NCBI GenBank assembly: GCA_030433355.1 | Contig: JAUIMG010000011.1 | Coordinates: 28,467-92,466 of the forward strand | Origin: Bacteroidia bacterium | GTDB lineage: Bacteria > Bacteroidota > Bacteroidia > Flavobacteriales_E > Vicingaceae | DNA length: 64,000 nt | Reading direction: 5' to 3' | In this document: positions 1 through 10,482 of the stretch, piece after piece | Layout of the letters: each line of letters opens with the position of its first letter | How positions within the stretch are numbered: the stretch's first letter is position 1 | Notes under the pieces: generated by a model | The model's database searches: none | Seen by the model: only the letters and a program-made list of their open reading frames with translations | Told to the model about the DNA's origin: nothing | Made by a program: the position numbers and the translations under genes

Positions 1-1
1 T

Positions 2-1408
2 ATCACTTCTAAGCAAGCTGATAATCAAAGTTTTTTTAAAGGGAATAGCCAATCGCCATGGTATTTAGTAGCCTTTGGAATGATTGGTACTTCCTTATCT
101 GGGGTGACTTTTATCTCTGTTCCTGCTTGGGTGGGTACTAGTCAATTTAGCTATTTGCAAATGGTTTTAGGCTATTTGCTAGGCTATTTAGTTGTTGCAA
201 ACATTTTGATGCCTCTTTATTATCAATTGAATCTCACTTCCATTTATGGCTATCTAAAAATTAGATTTGGAAAATCCGCTTATAAAACTGGCTCTTTTTA
301 CTTTCTTCTTTCAAGAACGATAGGTGCTGCATTTAGATTGTATCTCGTTGCTATTGTTTTTCAGAAAACTGTATTTGATAGTTGGAATGTGCCCTTTTGG
401 GTAACCGTAGCAATTACAATTTTTTTAATTTGGGTTTATACCTATCGAGGAGGTATAAAAACAATTGTTTGGACAGACTCGCTTCAAACGTTATTTATGC
501 TAGCTGCAGCAGGTATAACTGTATATCAAATTGGCTCTGTTTTAAACTTAGATGAAGTAGGTTGGCTGGAAACTATAAAGAATAGCGAATATTCGAGGGT
601 TTTCTTTTTTGATGATTGGAGGGATAGTAAATTCTTTTGGAAGCAGTTTCTTAGTGGCGCCTTTATCACAATCGTTATGACAGGTCTGGACCAAGACATG
701 ATGCAGAAGAACTTAAGTTGTAAAAATATAAAAGAAGCAAAATGGAATATGTATTCCTTTAGCGCCATCTTACTTTTTGTAAATATTTTATTCTTATGCT
801 TAGGAGCATTATTGTATATCTACGCTGATAATATTGGATTCCAAATTCCTAAAAATTCAGATGAGCTCTTTCCTATATTAGCTACGCAAGGTTATTTGCC
901 ACTCCTAGTAGCTGTTTTTTTTATTTTAGGCCTTATTGCAGCAGCATATTCTAGTGCAGATTCTGCTTTAACAGCATTAACTACTTCAGTTTGTATTGAT
1001 TTTTTAGAAGTAGATCAACAAGAAGAGCTAAAAGCGAAAAGCACAAGAATTAAAGTACACTTGCTGCTATCTTTTCTTTTGATGATAGTGATATTGTTGT
1101 TTAATTTAATTAACGACGAAAACGTAATTAGTAGTTTGTTTAAAGCAGCAGGCTATACTTATGGTCCTCTACTCGGTTTGTATTTTATTGGCCTTTTTAC
1201 CAAATGGGAGATAAAAGAAAAATGGATTCCTCTAGTATGTCTTGTAGCTCCTGTTTTAACTTTTGTAATCCAAGACAATGCATTACAATGGCTTAATGGA
1301 TATCAATTCGGATTTGAAATTATTATTTTAAATGGTTTTTTAACTAGTTTAGGATTGTTCTTTATAAAAAAACCGAACATTACATCAGAAAGTAACAATT
1401 TCAAATAG
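2..1408 (+). CDS. Sodium:solute symporter family protein, 5' partial
   Basis: The reading frame is open from base 2 with no start codon before an internal Met at base 80. The residues before that Met (SPWYLVAFGMIGTSLSGVTF) match the first helices of the SSS (solute:sodium symporter) family, so the true start lies upstream of the window. About 468 residues are visible, with roughly a dozen hydrophobic segments. The motif YSSADSALTALTTS near visible residue 330 is typical of the family and lies at the sodium-binding region. The protein is an inner-membrane, sodium-coupled importer; the substrate cannot be read from sequence. A lipoprotein gene follows 40 bases downstream on the same strand. Confidence 0.88.
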   Translation: MTSKQADNQSFFKGNSQSPWYLVAFGMIGTSLSGVTFISVPAWVGTSQFSYLQMVLGYLLGYLVVANILMPLYYQLNLTSIYGYLKIRFGKSAYKTGSFYFLLSRTIGAAFRLYLVAIVFQKTVFDSWNVPFWVTVAITIFLIWVYTYRGGIKTIVWTDSLQTLFMLAAAGITVYQIGSVLNLDEVGWLETIKNSEYSRVFFFDDWRDSKFFWKQFLSGAFITIVMTGLDQDMMQKNLSCKNIKEAKWNMYSFSAILLFVNILFLCLGALLYIYADNIGFQIPKNSDELFPILATQGYLPLLVAVFFILGLIAAAYSSADSALTALTTSVCIDFLEVDQQEELKAKSTRIKVHLLLSFLLMIVILLFNLINDENVISSLFKAAGYTYGPLLGLYFIGLFTKWEIKEKWIPLVCLVAPVLTFVIQDNALQWLNGYQFGFEIIILNGFLTSLGLFFIKKPNITSESNNFK

Positions 1409-1448
1409 TGGGATTTGTTTTATAATTTAGACCACATAAATTATTTTT

Positions 1449-2333
1449 ATGAATAACTTAAAATTATTACCCTTAGTTGTTTTTGCTGTAGTCTTTTTTT
1501 CTTGTTCAGAGCAAAAGAATAAGGAAGCTGAACAAAATGAAGAACTTGTAGAGGAAGCAACCAAACCAATCAAAGAGCACATCGATAAAGTTCATTACCC
1601 TATTCCATCGCCAGATCAAATGTTTGACTTTATTAATGATGTAGGAATAGACTATTCCAAGGATTTAATAAATGATGTTAACAAGAGTAATAATTATAAT
1701 GACCCTATTTCAAAGTCATTGAATTTTGGTGTTTATACTGCCGATTTAGCCTATGCGGCATCCTACGAGGATATCGAATCTACAATTGAGCTTTATAAAA
1801 CAGTAAAGTCTATTAGTGCTGATTTAGACATAGAAGAAATGATGTCTGAAGAAATGCTAAACAAAGTGCAGAGCAACCTCCAGAATAATGATTCTTTAGC
1901 TGTTATAGCTAAAAAATCTTATTATGATGCTGTTGATTATTTAGAAGAAAATGATCAATCAGGAAAGCTTGCTCTGATGTCATTAGGTGGATGGGTAGAA
2001 AGCATATACATTGCTATAAATGCAATAAAAGAATTTGATGCCAATTCTGAAACGGTGCAAAGAATAGCAGATCAAAAGATAATTTTCGGAAATCTGTACA
2101 CATTTTTAAAGAAGAACGAAACTGAAACAGGGGTTAAAGAGGCATTAGATTCTATTCAAGGAATTAGATCTGTATTTGCATCTTTGCATGAAGAAAGGGT
2201 AGCTAAATCTAAGAAGGAAGCTCAAACAGGTAAAATGGTTTTAAGTAGCTCTTCAAAAATTACCATAAATCAACAGCAGTTTGATGAGTTAAAATCAGCA
2301 ATCAATAACTATAGGGCTTTAATTACTAAATAG
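1449..2333 (+). CDS. Lipoprotein of unknown function
   Basis: A protein of 294 residues that I do not recognise. It begins with a hydrophobic signal ending in the lipobox VFFSC (Cys19), so it should be lipid-anchored, probably at the outer membrane. The region after the Cys is Glu/Lys-rich and linker-like (about residues 20-45). The rest appears largely alpha-helical, with regular Leu/Ile/Ala and acidic residues and no obvious catalytic motif. It lies between the symporter gene and a secreted-protein gene, all on the plus strand with gaps of 40 and 14 bases, so co-transcription is likely. Confidence 0.75.
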   Translation: MNNLKLLPLVVFAVVFFSCSEQKNKEAEQNEELVEEATKPIKEHIDKVHYPIPSPDQMFDFINDVGIDYSKDLINDVNKSNNYNDPISKSLNFGVYTADLAYAASYEDIESTIELYKTVKSISADLDIEEMMSEEMLNKVQSNLQNNDSLAVIAKKSYYDAVDYLEENDQSGKLALMSLGGWVESIYIAINAIKEFDANSETVQRIADQKIIFGNLYTFLKKNETETGVKEALDSIQGIRSVFASLHEERVAKSKKEAQTGKMVLSSSSKITINQQQFDELKSAINNYRALITK

Positions 2334-2347
2334 CATAATAAACATCC

Positions 2348-3031
2348 ATGAAACCGTATTTACTTAGCTTATTTTTTATCATTTCTACTGCACTTTCAGC
2401 TCAAACAGAGTGTTCCTATTATCACAAAAAGTTCTGCGATTTAGGAGAAGGAGAGCCTATGAAATACGACGGTCAGTCTAAAAGTGCAATTTTAGCAAAA
2501 GGTCAGATATCGGAATTTCATATGATAGCATATAACGGTTTAGATTATAGGATTACTATTTGTGCTGAAGAAATATTAGGACCAGATGTGCAGCTAAAAA
2601 TATTTGAAAAAAGAAAAGAACTTATTAAAGAAGAGGAAATTCAACAAGAGTATCAAGAAGAGGTAGTTGAAGAAGTTGAGGTAAATAACAGGCAGCAAGA
2701 AGGAGTCTATGATGAATACTCAACAGGAAGTTTTGATGACTATTCAGACGACTCATATGAGGACGCATATGCCTCTTACTCTGAAGAACCAATTACTGAA
2801 ACATCTTCTTCCAATTCGCCTCCGAGGTATAAAAGGTACAGAGAATTGCTTTATGATAATGCCGAAGATGGATATAATAAAATGATTGAATTTTCTTCAG
2901 ACGGTACTATGAGTCTTATTCTTCAAATAATAGTACCCGGAGAAGAAAGTGTAAGTAAATTGAAAATAAGAGAGATGGGTTGCGTTGGGGTTCTAGTGGA
3001 GCGCGCTAAATCTCGAATCAGTGGTTTTTAG
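2348..3031 (+). CDS. Secreted protein of unknown function with acidic insert
   Basis: A 227-residue protein with a signal peptide (about residues 1-18, ending ALSAQ). Two ordered-looking parts are separated by a low-complexity acidic stretch. The N-terminal part (about 20-92) contains several Cys. The C-terminal part (about 163-227) contains LLYDNAEDGYNKMIEF and ends with VPG and CVGVLVE motifs. The middle (about 95-160) is dominated by Glu, Asp, Tyr and Ser. I know of no function. Its stop overlaps by four bases the stop of the convergent gene on the minus strand. Confidence 0.7.
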   Translation: MKPYLLSLFFIISTALSAQTECSYYHKKFCDLGEGEPMKYDGQSKSAILAKGQISEFHMIAYNGLDYRITICAEEILGPDVQLKIFEKRKELIKEEEIQQEYQEEVVEEVEVNNRQQEGVYDEYSTGSFDDYSDDSYEDAYASYSEEPITETSSSNSPPRYKRYRELLYDNAEDGYNKMIEFSSDGTMSLILQIIVPGEESVSKLKIREMGCVGVLVERAKSRISGF

Positions 3032-4146
3032 TCTTTCCATTTGGCCACAAATAAATTTGTTTCTCTTGTGCCGCCATTGTTTCTATTAGAAGAAAATACC
3101 AAGTGTTTTCCATCATTTGAAAAAACAGGAAAAGCATCAAAAGTTTCATCTTGTGTAATCTGCTTTAAGCCCGTTCCATCAATGTTAATCATATACAAGT
3201 TAAACGGAAACCCTCTTTTGGAGGAGTGATTGGAAGCAAAGATTACTTTTTTCCCAGATGGATGGAAAAAAGGACACCAATTAGCTTGTCCTAAGCTGGT
3301 TAGTTGTCTTAAGTCAGAGCCGTCTGCATTGCAAATAAATAGCTCCATTTCGGTAGGTTGAACAAGGCCCTCTGCTAGTAATTCTTTATACTCTTTTATT
3401 GCTTCTTCTGTTTTAGGTCTGGATGCTCTGAAAATTAGCTTACTGCCATCAGGAGAAAAGAAAGCTCCACCATCATAACCCAATTCATTGGTAATCTGCT
3501 TTACATCACTCCCATCTATATTGCATGTAAAAAGCTCTAAATCTCCTGTTCTCATAGATGTGAAAACAATTTTATCTCCTTTAGGAGAAACAGTAGCTTC
3601 TGCATCGTAGCCTTCTTCATTGGTTAATTGAGCGGTGATATTTCCATCTAAATCAGCCACAAAAATGTCAAAAGATGGATATATAGGCCAAACATATTTG
3701 CCAGCTATTCTTTCAGGAACAGGAGGGCAGGCTGAGTCTGCTAAATGTGTAGACGCATAAACAATAGTGCTATCTCCAGGTAAAAAGTAAGAACAAGTAG
3801 TTCTACCAAGGCCTGTACTAACTAAATTGGGCATTGAACTAGATAAATCGTAATTTCTCCAATCGAAATAATAAATCTGATCACATGCTAAATCCCATTC
3901 TGGGTTCGTAACTTGAAATACCAATTTACTATCATCAAAACTCCAATAGGCTTCTGCATTATCTCCACCAAAGGTTAATTGCTTCAAGGAGCTGAAGTTG
4001 TTTTCACCTTCTTTAATCAAATTTATTGAAGTGCTATCCAACGCTTCTTCCGTCTTAATTTCTTCCTTAACTTCCTCTTTTTTAGCGCTATTTAAACAGG
4101 CAGTAAATAGACTTAAAACAAGGCTAAGGTAAACTAGGTATTTCAT
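3028..4146 (-). CDS. TolB-like PD40/WD40 beta-propeller lipoprotein
   Basis: A 372-residue protein. I chose the ATG at 4146 because it gives a clean lipoprotein signal (MKYLVYLSLVLSLFTAC, Cys17); the frame extends 14 codons further upstream without such logic. Repeated blocks of the PD40 type follow, such as SPKGDKIVFTSMRTGDLELF, SPDGSKLIFRASR, HPSGKKVIFASNH and SNDGKHLVFSSNR, each followed by a line of the form 'IDGSDVKQIT'. These build a beta-propeller like that of TolB and of peptidase accessory domains. No peptidase domain is attached. The likely role is protein binding or sensing in the periplasm or at the cell surface. It is transcribed divergently from the M28 peptidase gene. Confidence 0.82.
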   Translation of the reverse strand: MKYLVYLSLVLSLFTACLNSAKKEEVKEEIKTEEALDSTSINLIKEGENNFSSLKQLTFGGDNAEAYWSFDDSKLVFQVTNPEWDLACDQIYYFDWRNYDLSSSMPNLVSTGLGRTTCSYFLPGDSTIVYASTHLADSACPPVPERIAGKYVWPIYPSFDIFVADLDGNITAQLTNEEGYDAEATVSPKGDKIVFTSMRTGDLELFTCNIDGSDVKQITNELGYDGGAFFSPDGSKLIFRASRPKTEEAIKEYKELLAEGLVQPTEMELFICNADGSDLRQLTSLGQANWCPFFHPSGKKVIFASNHSSKRGFPFNLYMINIDGTGLKQITQDETFDAFPVFSNDGKHLVFSSNRNNGGTRETNLFVAKWKD

Positions 4147-4204
4147 AGATTTAAAAATTTGCCGCGAAGATAATATATTGTTTAGCAATGGAAGTGCTTT
4201 TGGT

Positions 4205-4212
4205 TAACTTTG
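4205..4212 (+). promoter_or_regulatory. Bacteroidota -7 promoter element upstream of the M28 peptidase gene
   Basis: TAACTTTG is a full match to the Bacteroidota -7 consensus TAnnTTTG, 18 bases before the ATG at 4231. A TTG at 4178-4180 could be the -33 element, but its spacing of 24 bases is somewhat long. Confidence 0.5.
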
Positions 4213-4230
4213 CAAATTCAAAATAGAATT

Positions 4231-5454
4231 ATGAAAAATATATACCTGATATTATTTAGCTTTCTTTTTGCAATTAGCTCTTTCGGTCAAAATGGTATAA
4301 AGCAAATACAAAAAGATGTTAAATACCTTGCAAGTGATAAACTTCAAGGAAGAGAAACTGGCACCAAAGGAGAGCAAATGGCAGCTGACTATTTAGTTGA
4401 AAGGTATAAAGAGCTGGGCTTAATTGAAAAGGGGACAAAAGGTTATGTGCAAGACTTTTCTGTTAAGCCAAAGAAAAACCCTCATTCTAAAGAGGTGAAT
4501 GAGGAAGCTAAAGAAATTAATGGAAAAAATATAGTTGGACTTGTAGATCATCAGGCTAAATACACGATAGTTCTTGGAGCACATTACGATCATTTGGGAA
4601 AAGGTGCTGAAGGTTCTCTTCATGCTGCAAAAGATGGACAAATTCATAATGGAGCAGATGACAATGCTAGTGGAGTAGCATTAATTCTTGGATTGGCTGA
4701 GGAATTAAATGGTGAAAAGTACAATGATTTTAATTACTTATTCATAGCTTTCTCTGGAGAAGAAAAAGGTCTCTGGGGCTCTAATTACTATGCTAAAAAC
4801 CCTACGGTGGATTTAGAGGAAGTTAATGCCATGATCAATTTTGATATGGTAGGTAGGTTAGACACGAGCAAAGGTTTAGCTATAAATGGTGTGGGAACAT
4901 CAACAAAGTGGAATGAAATAATTGAGAAAGCCAATACCGATAATTTTAAATTAATTACTTCTGAATCTGGTGTAGGCCCATCAGACCACACTTCTTTTTA
5001 TTTGGTAGATATACCGGTGCTGCACTTTTTTACAGGACAGCATAGTGATTACCACAAACCTTCAGATGATGCAGATAAGGTGAATTACGAAGGAATTGCC
5101 AGCATAGAAAATATGGTGCTTAGATTGATAGAAGAGTTAGATGGGAGTGAAGAAATGGATTTTCAAACAACCAAACAAGATAGCTCTACTACACCTAGAT
5201 TTACTGTTACTTTAGGCGTAATGCCCGATTATATGTTTCAAGGCGACGGAATGAGGTTGGATGGAGTTACGGATGGAAGACCTGCAAGTGAAGCAGGCTT
5301 TGAACAAGGAGACATTGTGATTCAAATGGGAGAGTATAAAGTGGAAGGAATGCAATCTTATATGGAAGCCCTAAGTAAATTTAAAAAAGGAGATAAGGCT
5401 TTAGTTAAAGTTAAAAGAGGAGAAGAATTAATTGAATCAGAAGTTACTTTTTAA
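4231..5454 (+). CDS. M28 family metallopeptidase with C-terminal PDZ domain
   Basis: A 407-residue exported aminopeptidase-like protein. The start at 4231 gives the signal peptide MKNIYLILFSFLFAISSFGQ; an upstream in-frame ATG at 4210 would spoil it. The M28 di-zinc ligands are visible in order: LGAHYDH (about residue 117), GADDNASG (about 145), SGEEKG (catalytic Glu, about 176), NFDMVGR (about 206) and PSDHTSF (about 251). Residues from about 320 to the end form a PDZ domain (ASEAGFEQGDIVIQMG). M28/PDZ proteins of Bacteroidota act on peptides outside the inner membrane. The -7 element above suggests its own transcript. Confidence 0.9.
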   Translation: MKNIYLILFSFLFAISSFGQNGIKQIQKDVKYLASDKLQGRETGTKGEQMAADYLVERYKELGLIEKGTKGYVQDFSVKPKKNPHSKEVNEEAKEINGKNIVGLVDHQAKYTIVLGAHYDHLGKGAEGSLHAAKDGQIHNGADDNASGVALILGLAEELNGEKYNDFNYLFIAFSGEEKGLWGSNYYAKNPTVDLEEVNAMINFDMVGRLDTSKGLAINGVGTSTKWNEIIEKANTDNFKLITSESGVGPSDHTSFYLVDIPVLHFFTGQHSDYHKPSDDADKVNYEGIASIENMVLRLIEELDGSEEMDFQTTKQDSSTTPRFTVTLGVMPDYMFQGDGMRLDGVTDGRPASEAGFEQGDIVIQMGEYKVEGMQSYMEALSKFKKGDKALVKVKRGEELIESEVTF

Positions 5455-5505
5455 GTTGAAAGGCTTTTGGGAATTATTAAAATAAAGAAAATAAAAATTT
5501 AAGCT

Positions 5506-8500
5506 ATGGAAATAGTAGCCCCTTATAAACCAAAGAATAAAGTTAGAATAGTTACTGCGGCTTCTTTATTTGATGGACACGATGCAGCAATTAATGTAAT
5601 GCGCAGAATTATACAGTCTACCGGCTGTGAAGTAATTCACTTAGGTCATGACAGGAGTGTGCAAGAGGTTGTTGATACTGCTATTCAAGAAGATGCAAAT
5701 GCTATTGCAATGACTTCCTACCAAGGAGGGCATACGGAGTATTTCAAATACATGAGAGACTTATTAGTTGAAAGGGGAGCAGCTCATATTAAAATATTTG
5801 GAGGTGGCGGAGGAGTAATTCTTCCTGAAGAGATCAAAGAGTTACATGATTACGGAATCACTCAAATTTACTCTCCAGATGATGGAAGAGAAATGGGCTT
5901 GCAAGGCATGATTAATGACTTGGTGAAGAAGAGTGATTATCCTACTGGCAAAGATTTGAATGGAGAAATAAACCACCTAGTAGAGAAAGATGCTAAGTCT
6001 ATAGCGAAGTTAATCTCAGGCGCAGAAAATTTTCCAGAAGCTTCTAGCTCTATTTTGGATGAGGTACATAAAATGGCCGATAAAGCCACTACTCCAGTTT
6101 TGGGAATAACTGGAACTGGTGGAGCAGGGAAATCTTCCTTAGTTGATGAATTAGTCAGGAGGTTTTTAATAGACTTTGAAAACAAAACCATTGGTATTAT
6201 CTCCGTGGATCCTTCTAAAAGAAAAACAGGCGGAGCGCTCTTGGGCGATAGAATTAGAATGAACTCTATTAGAAATAATAGGGTTTACATGAGGTCCTTG
6301 GCAACGCGTCAAAGTAACTTGGCCCTTTCCAAGCATGTGAAAGAAGCGGTAGCTATCTTGAAGGCAGCAAAATATGATTTAATCATATTAGAGACATCAG
6401 GAATAGGGCAGTCGGATACGGAGATTACGGAGCATTCTGATGTCAGTCTTTATGTAATGACGCCAGAGTTTGGGGCAGCAACGCAATTGGAAAAGATTGA
6501 CATGCTTGACTTTGCAGATGTTATTGCAATAAATAAATTCGACAAGAGAGGTTCGCTAGATGCATTAAGGGATGTAAAAAAGCAATACCAAAGAAATCAT
6601 CAACTATGGGATGCGAAGGAAGGGGATTTGCCTGTTTTTGGCACCATTGCTTCACAATTTAACGACCCAGGAATGAACCAGCTTTATAAAAAGTTGATGG
6701 ATGTTATAGTGGAAAGAACTTCTGCAGATTTGAAATCTGATTTCACAATCACCAATGAGATGTCGGAGAAGATTTTTGTAATACCACCAAGTAGAATAAG
6801 GTACTTATCGGAGATTACTGAAAATAACAGAAACTACGACAGTTGGGTAAGTGAACAATCTGAGATAGCTCAAAAACTTTATGGTATTCAGAAAACAATG
6901 GATACGATAAAAGAAATGGCTCCTGAGGATGGAGATAGAATTACCAAAGACTTAAAGGAGACTTATGAGAAGTTGAAGTTGAATTTTGATCCTAAAAATT
7001 ACAAACTGCTCGAAGAGTGGCAAGATAAAAGAAAGAAATACAAAGATGAGTTCTTTACTTTCAAAGTAAGAGACAAAGAAATTAAAATGGAAACGCATAC
7101 GGAGTCTTTATCTCACTCCATGATTCCCAAAGTAGTTACTCCAAAATATGAAGCTTGGGGAGATATCTTAAAATGGAATTTACAAGAAAATGTTCCTGGG
7201 GAATTCCCTTATACTTCAGGTTTATTTCCTTTCAAGAGAAAAGGAGAAGATCCAACAAGAATGTTTGCCGGAGAAGGTGGACCGGAAAGAACAAATAGAA
7301 GATTTCACTATGTCTCTTTGGGCTTGCCTGCAAAAAGATTGTCTACGGCATTTGATTCTGTAACACTTTACGGAAATGATCCTGACTACAGACCAGATAT
7401 TTATGGAAAAATTGGGAATGCTGGTGTTTCTATATGTTGTTTAGATGATGCAAAGAAGCTTTATTCAGGCTTCAATTTAGCAGATCCAATGACTTCCGTT
7501 TCTATGACCATTAATGGTCCGGCTCCAATGCTTTTGGGCTTTTTTATGAACGCAGCTATAGATCAGCAGTGTGAGCTATACATTAAGAAAAATGGATTAG
7601 AGAAGGAAGTTGAGGCGAAGATTGAAAAGATATATAAAGATAAAGGAGTTACAAGACCTAGTTATCAAGGAGCCTTGCCTGAAGGAAATGATGGTTTAGG
7701 TTTAATGCTTTTAGGAGTTAGCGGTGACCAAGTGTTAGATAAGGCAGTTTATGAGAAGATCAAAAAGGAGACAATTGCAGTAGTTAGAGGTACCGTTCAG
7801 GCAGATATATTAAAAGAAGATCAAGCACAGAATACCTGTATTTTCTCTACGGAATTTGCTTTGAGATTGATGGGAGATGTGCAGGAATATTTTATTGACA
7901 ATGCAGTAAGGAATTTCTATTCCGTTTCTATCTCTGGTTATCATATTGCAGAAGCAGGGGCGAACCCAATAACTCAATTGGCCTTTACTTTAGCAAATGG
8001 CTTCACTTATGTAGAATATTACTTAAGTAGAGGTATGGATATCAATGCCTTTGGTCCAAACTTATCTTTCTTCTTCTCAAATGGTATCGATCCTGAATAT
8101 GCAGTAATCGGTAGGGTGGCTAGAAGAATTTGGGCTAAGGCTTTAAAGCTGAAATATGGTGCAAATCCAAGAGCTCAAATGTTGAAGTATCATATTCAAA
8201 CTTCAGGAAGGTCCTTGCATGCTCAAGAAATTGATTTTAACGACATAAGAACTACGTTGCAAGCATTGTATGCTATTTATGATAATTGTAACTCTTTGCA
8301 TACCAATGCTTATGACGAGGCTATCACTACGCCAACGGAGGAAAGTGTGAGAAGAGCAATGGCTATTCAATTAATTATCAATAGAGAGTTAGGTTTAGCT
8401 AAAAATGAGAATCCATTACAAGGATCTTTCATCATAGAGGAATTAACAGATTTAGTAGAGGAAGCAGTATTGACAGAATTTGATAGAATAACAGAAAGAG

Positions 8501-8886
8501 GAGGAGTACTTGGTGCCATGGAAACGATGTACCAAAGAAGTAAGATTCAAGAAGAGAGTTTGTATTATGAAGGATTGAAGCACAGTGGTGAATTTCCTAT
8601 CATCGGTGTAAATACATTTTTGAGTTCTAAAGGCTCTCCTACAGTTACCCCAGGCGAAGTTATTAGAGCAACCAAAGAAGAGAAGGAGTATCAAATTGAA
8701 ATGCTAGGTAATTTGCACAAAGGAAATGAAGGAAATGCTGAAAAGCAATTGAAGAGCATACAGGAGAAAGCCATTAAGAATGAAAATATTTTTGCGGCTT
8801 TGATGGAGGCAACTAAATCTTGTTCTTTAGGACAAATTACTGCAGCTCTCTTTGAAGTTGGCGGTCAGTATAGAAGAAATATGTAA
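5506..8886 (+). CDS. icmF: Fused B12-dependent acyl-CoA mutase (isobutyryl-CoA mutase fused, IcmF type)
   Basis: A 1126-residue three-part enzyme. Residues 1 to about 140 are a cobalamin-binding domain with DGHD at 23-26, whose His25 would be the lower axial cobalt ligand. Residues about 180-430 are a MeaB-like GTPase chaperone with Walker [10 protein letters not shown] near 203 and NKFDKRGS near 343. Residues about 545-1126 are the mutase barrel, containing the FAGEGG and TNRRFHY block. That block, together with this domain order, is characteristic of IcmF and not of ordinary methylmalonyl-CoA mutase. The reaction is carbon-skeleton rearrangement of isobutyryl-CoA or a related branched acyl-CoA, with the built-in GTPase helping cofactor loading. 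Substrate preference cannot be settled here. Its stop overlaps the next start by one base. Confidence 0.92.
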   Translation: MEIVAPYKPKNKVRIVTAASLFDGHDAAINVMRRIIQSTGCEVIHLGHDRSVQEVVDTAIQEDANAIAMTSYQGGHTEYFKYMRDLLVERGAAHIKIFGGGGGVILPEEIKELHDYGITQIYSPDDGREMGLQGMINDLVKKSDYPTGKDLNGEINHLVEKDAKSIAKLISGAENFPEASSSILDEVHKMADKATTPVLGITGTGGAGKSSLVDELVRRFLIDFENKTIGIISVDPSKRKTGGALLGDRIRMNSIRNNRVYMRSLATRQSNLALSKHVKEAVAILKAAKYDLIILETSGIGQSDTEITEHSDVSLYVMTPEFGAATQLEKIDMLDFADVIAINKFDKRGSLDALRDVKKQYQRNHQLWDAKEGDLPVFGTIASQFNDPGMNQLYKKLMDVIVERTSADLKSDFTITNEMSEKIFVIPPSRIRYLSEITENNRNYDSWVSEQSEIAQKLYGIQKTMDTIKEMAPEDGDRITKDLKETYEKLKLNFDPKNYKLLEEWQDKRKKYKDEFFTFKVRDKEIKMETHTESLSHSMIPKVVTPKYEAWGDILKWNLQENVPGEFPYTSGLFPFKRKGEDPTRMFAGEGGPERTNRRFHYVSLGLPAKRLSTAFDSVTLYGNDPDYRPDIYGKIGNAGVSICCLDDAKKLYSGFNLADPMTSVSMTINGPAPMLLGFFMNAAIDQQCELYIKKNGLEKEVEAKIEKIYKDKGVTRPSYQGALPEGNDGLGLMLLGVSGDQVLDKAVYEKIKKETIAVVRGTVQADILKEDQAQNTCIFSTEFALRLMGDVQEYFIDNAVRNFYSVSISGYHIAEAGANPITQLAFTLANGFTYVEYYLSRGMDINAFGPNLSFFFSNGIDPEYAVIGRVARRIWAKALKLKYGANPRAQMLKYHIQTSGRSLHAQEIDFNDIRTTLQALYAIYDNCNSLHTNAYDEAITTPTEESVRRAMAIQLIINRELGLAKNENPLQGSFIIEELTDLVEEAVLTEFDRITERGGVLGAMETMYQRSKIQEESLYYEGLKHSGEFPIIGVNTFLSSKGSPTVTPGEVIRATKEEKEYQIEMLGNLHKGNEGNAEKQLKSIQEKAIKNENIFAALMEATKSCSLGQITAALFEVGGQYRRNM

Positions 8887-9659
8887 TGAAAAAATTAAAG
8901 CAGTATTTTTTAATTCTTATCGCATCTTTTAGTCTGCTTGCCTGCACGCAAATTAGCTCAAAGGAGACTGAGTCTGATGAGAACCTGAATTTTGTAGAAT
9001 CAATTGAGTTGGCGCATCATGCAAATTCATGGTACACTGAAGAATTAATAGAGTTTGATTTGGAATTGTATTTTGGAGGTAAAGAGAGGTTTAATGGTAG
9101 AGTTTATATGACCCCAGGTGGTGGCAAAGTGAGAATGGAAGGAAAAGAGGAGGTGCTTATGATTTTTGATGGGGATAAGGCTTTTATTTCTCCAGATAGT
9201 CTATCCTTGAAAAAGGCAAGGTTTGATTTACTTACCTGGTCGTATTTTTTTGCAGCACCTTATAAACTCTCAGACCCAGGAACAAATATCGAAGAATTGG
9301 GTAGAAATGTTTTGGGCGATAACTCCTATAATTCTGCACGCTTAACTTTTGATCAAGGTGTTGGCGATAGTCCTGAAGATTGGTATGTCTTATATCAAGA
9401 TACAGCAACAAACTATTTGGTGGGAATGGCTTATATCGTTACTTATTCTCAATCTAAAGAAGAAGCAGAACAAGATCCACATTTAATCACTTATGAGTCA
9501 TTTGTTAATATTGGCCCTTACCCTATAGCTACGAATTGGAACTTTTGGACTTGGAATATGGAAGGAGAAATGGATAAGCTATTGGGAACAGCCACGATCA
9601 GTAATTTGAAATTCTCTCCGTCAAATTCAGGCTTGTTTTTAATTCCTTCTGAATCTTAG
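8886..9659 (+). CDS. Lipoprotein, possibly LolA/DUF6503-like
   Basis: A 257-residue lipoprotein with the signal ending LLAC (Cys20). The body is rich in beta-strand-like segments (ELIEFDLELYFGGKERFNG, GGKVRMEGKEEVLMIFDGDK), which resemble the LolA/LolB-like or DUF6503-type lipoproteins common in Bacteroidota; this is an impression, not a secure assignment. It starts on the last base of the mutase stop codon (TAATG), so the two are translationally coupled. Why a lipoprotein is coupled to a cytoplasmic B12 enzyme is not clear. Confidence 0.72.
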   Translation: MKKLKQYFLILIASFSLLACTQISSKETESDENLNFVESIELAHHANSWYTEELIEFDLELYFGGKERFNGRVYMTPGGGKVRMEGKEEVLMIFDGDKAFISPDSLSLKKARFDLLTWSYFFAAPYKLSDPGTNIEELGRNVLGDNSYNSARLTFDQGVGDSPEDWYVLYQDTATNYLVGMAYIVTYSQSKEEAEQDPHLITYESFVNIGPYPIATNWNFWTWNMEGEMDKLLGTATISNLKFSPSNSGLFLIPSES

Positions 9660-9721
9660 TTTAAGCTAGGTATTTTTTGAAATAATTGCTTGCACCATTT
9701 TAGTGTGGACTATCTATCTTA

Positions 9722-10357
9722 TTAATAGGTCTTTTGATAAACTGCAGCAAATAGATTCAGTTTTTTATGTTGCAGGTACTCTTTCCTTAAGTATTCATGC
9801 TGATCCATTTCCTCGTTTAGGTCTTCAATTTGCTTGCTCTCTATTTTCGTGCTGACTTTCAAGAAAGCAAACATCCATTTTTCAATAAACCTTTGAAAGG
9901 TCTTTTTAGGAGGACTAAAGTCTGCGATAATCAAGATTCCTTTAGGGATTAAAAGAGTTTCAATTTGCTTTATAATTAGGTCTCTATTTTCTTTCGCGAA
10001 TTGATCTAGAAAGAAGTAGCTCAATACAGCATCAAATTCTTTCGATGTATGGTAACTTTCTATTTCACTGCAAACAAATTCAACTCTATTTAAATCCTTA
10101 TCTGCTAGTTTTCTTTTGCTTAGCGATATCATTTTTTCTGATTTATCTAGGTAGGTGATTTCTATCTTAGGTTTTTCTTGAAGCAACTTTTTTAATATGT
10201 TTCCACTGCCTCCGCCTATAAAAAGTATTTTCCCATTTTTTGGAATCCATGGAAAAGAATCCAACTGAATTTGCTCTAGATTTTTACCAAATACAATTTC
10301 GCTAATGAATTGGTAGTAGGGCGCAATTAGCTTGTAATTGTTTCTTTTATTTATCAC
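9722..10357 (-). CDS. Class I SAM-dependent methyltransferase
   Basis: A 211-residue protein starting with GTG. The SAM-binding glycine motif is KILFIGGGSGN (about residue 43), followed by an acidic residue ending strand 2 (YLDKSEKMI). AVLSYFFLDQF and GILIIADFSPP are the motif III/IV region. The overall shape resembles small Rossmann-fold methyltransferases of the UbiE/SmtA group. The substrate is unknown. It is convergent with the mutase operon and divergent from the glycosyltransferase pair that follows. Confidence 0.8.
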   Translation of the reverse strand: MINKRNNYKLIAPYYQFISEIVFGKNLEQIQLDSFPWIPKNGKILFIGGGSGNILKKLLQEKPKIEITYLDKSEKMISLSKRKLADKDLNRVEFVCSEIESYHTSKEFDAVLSYFFLDQFAKENRDLIIKQIETLLIPKGILIIADFSPPKKTFQRFIEKWMFAFLKVSTKIESKQIEDLNEEMDQHEYLRKEYLQHKKLNLFAAVYQKTY

Positions 10358-10482
10358 CTATAATAGTCATTGTTATATAGATATTTATTTTCTTTGATAA
10401 TCTATGGGAGCAAAGAACGATGTCATCTGCTTGAATTGCAAGCGACAAAATAAAAAAGAGAAATTTTAATAAGGCCATCAGC

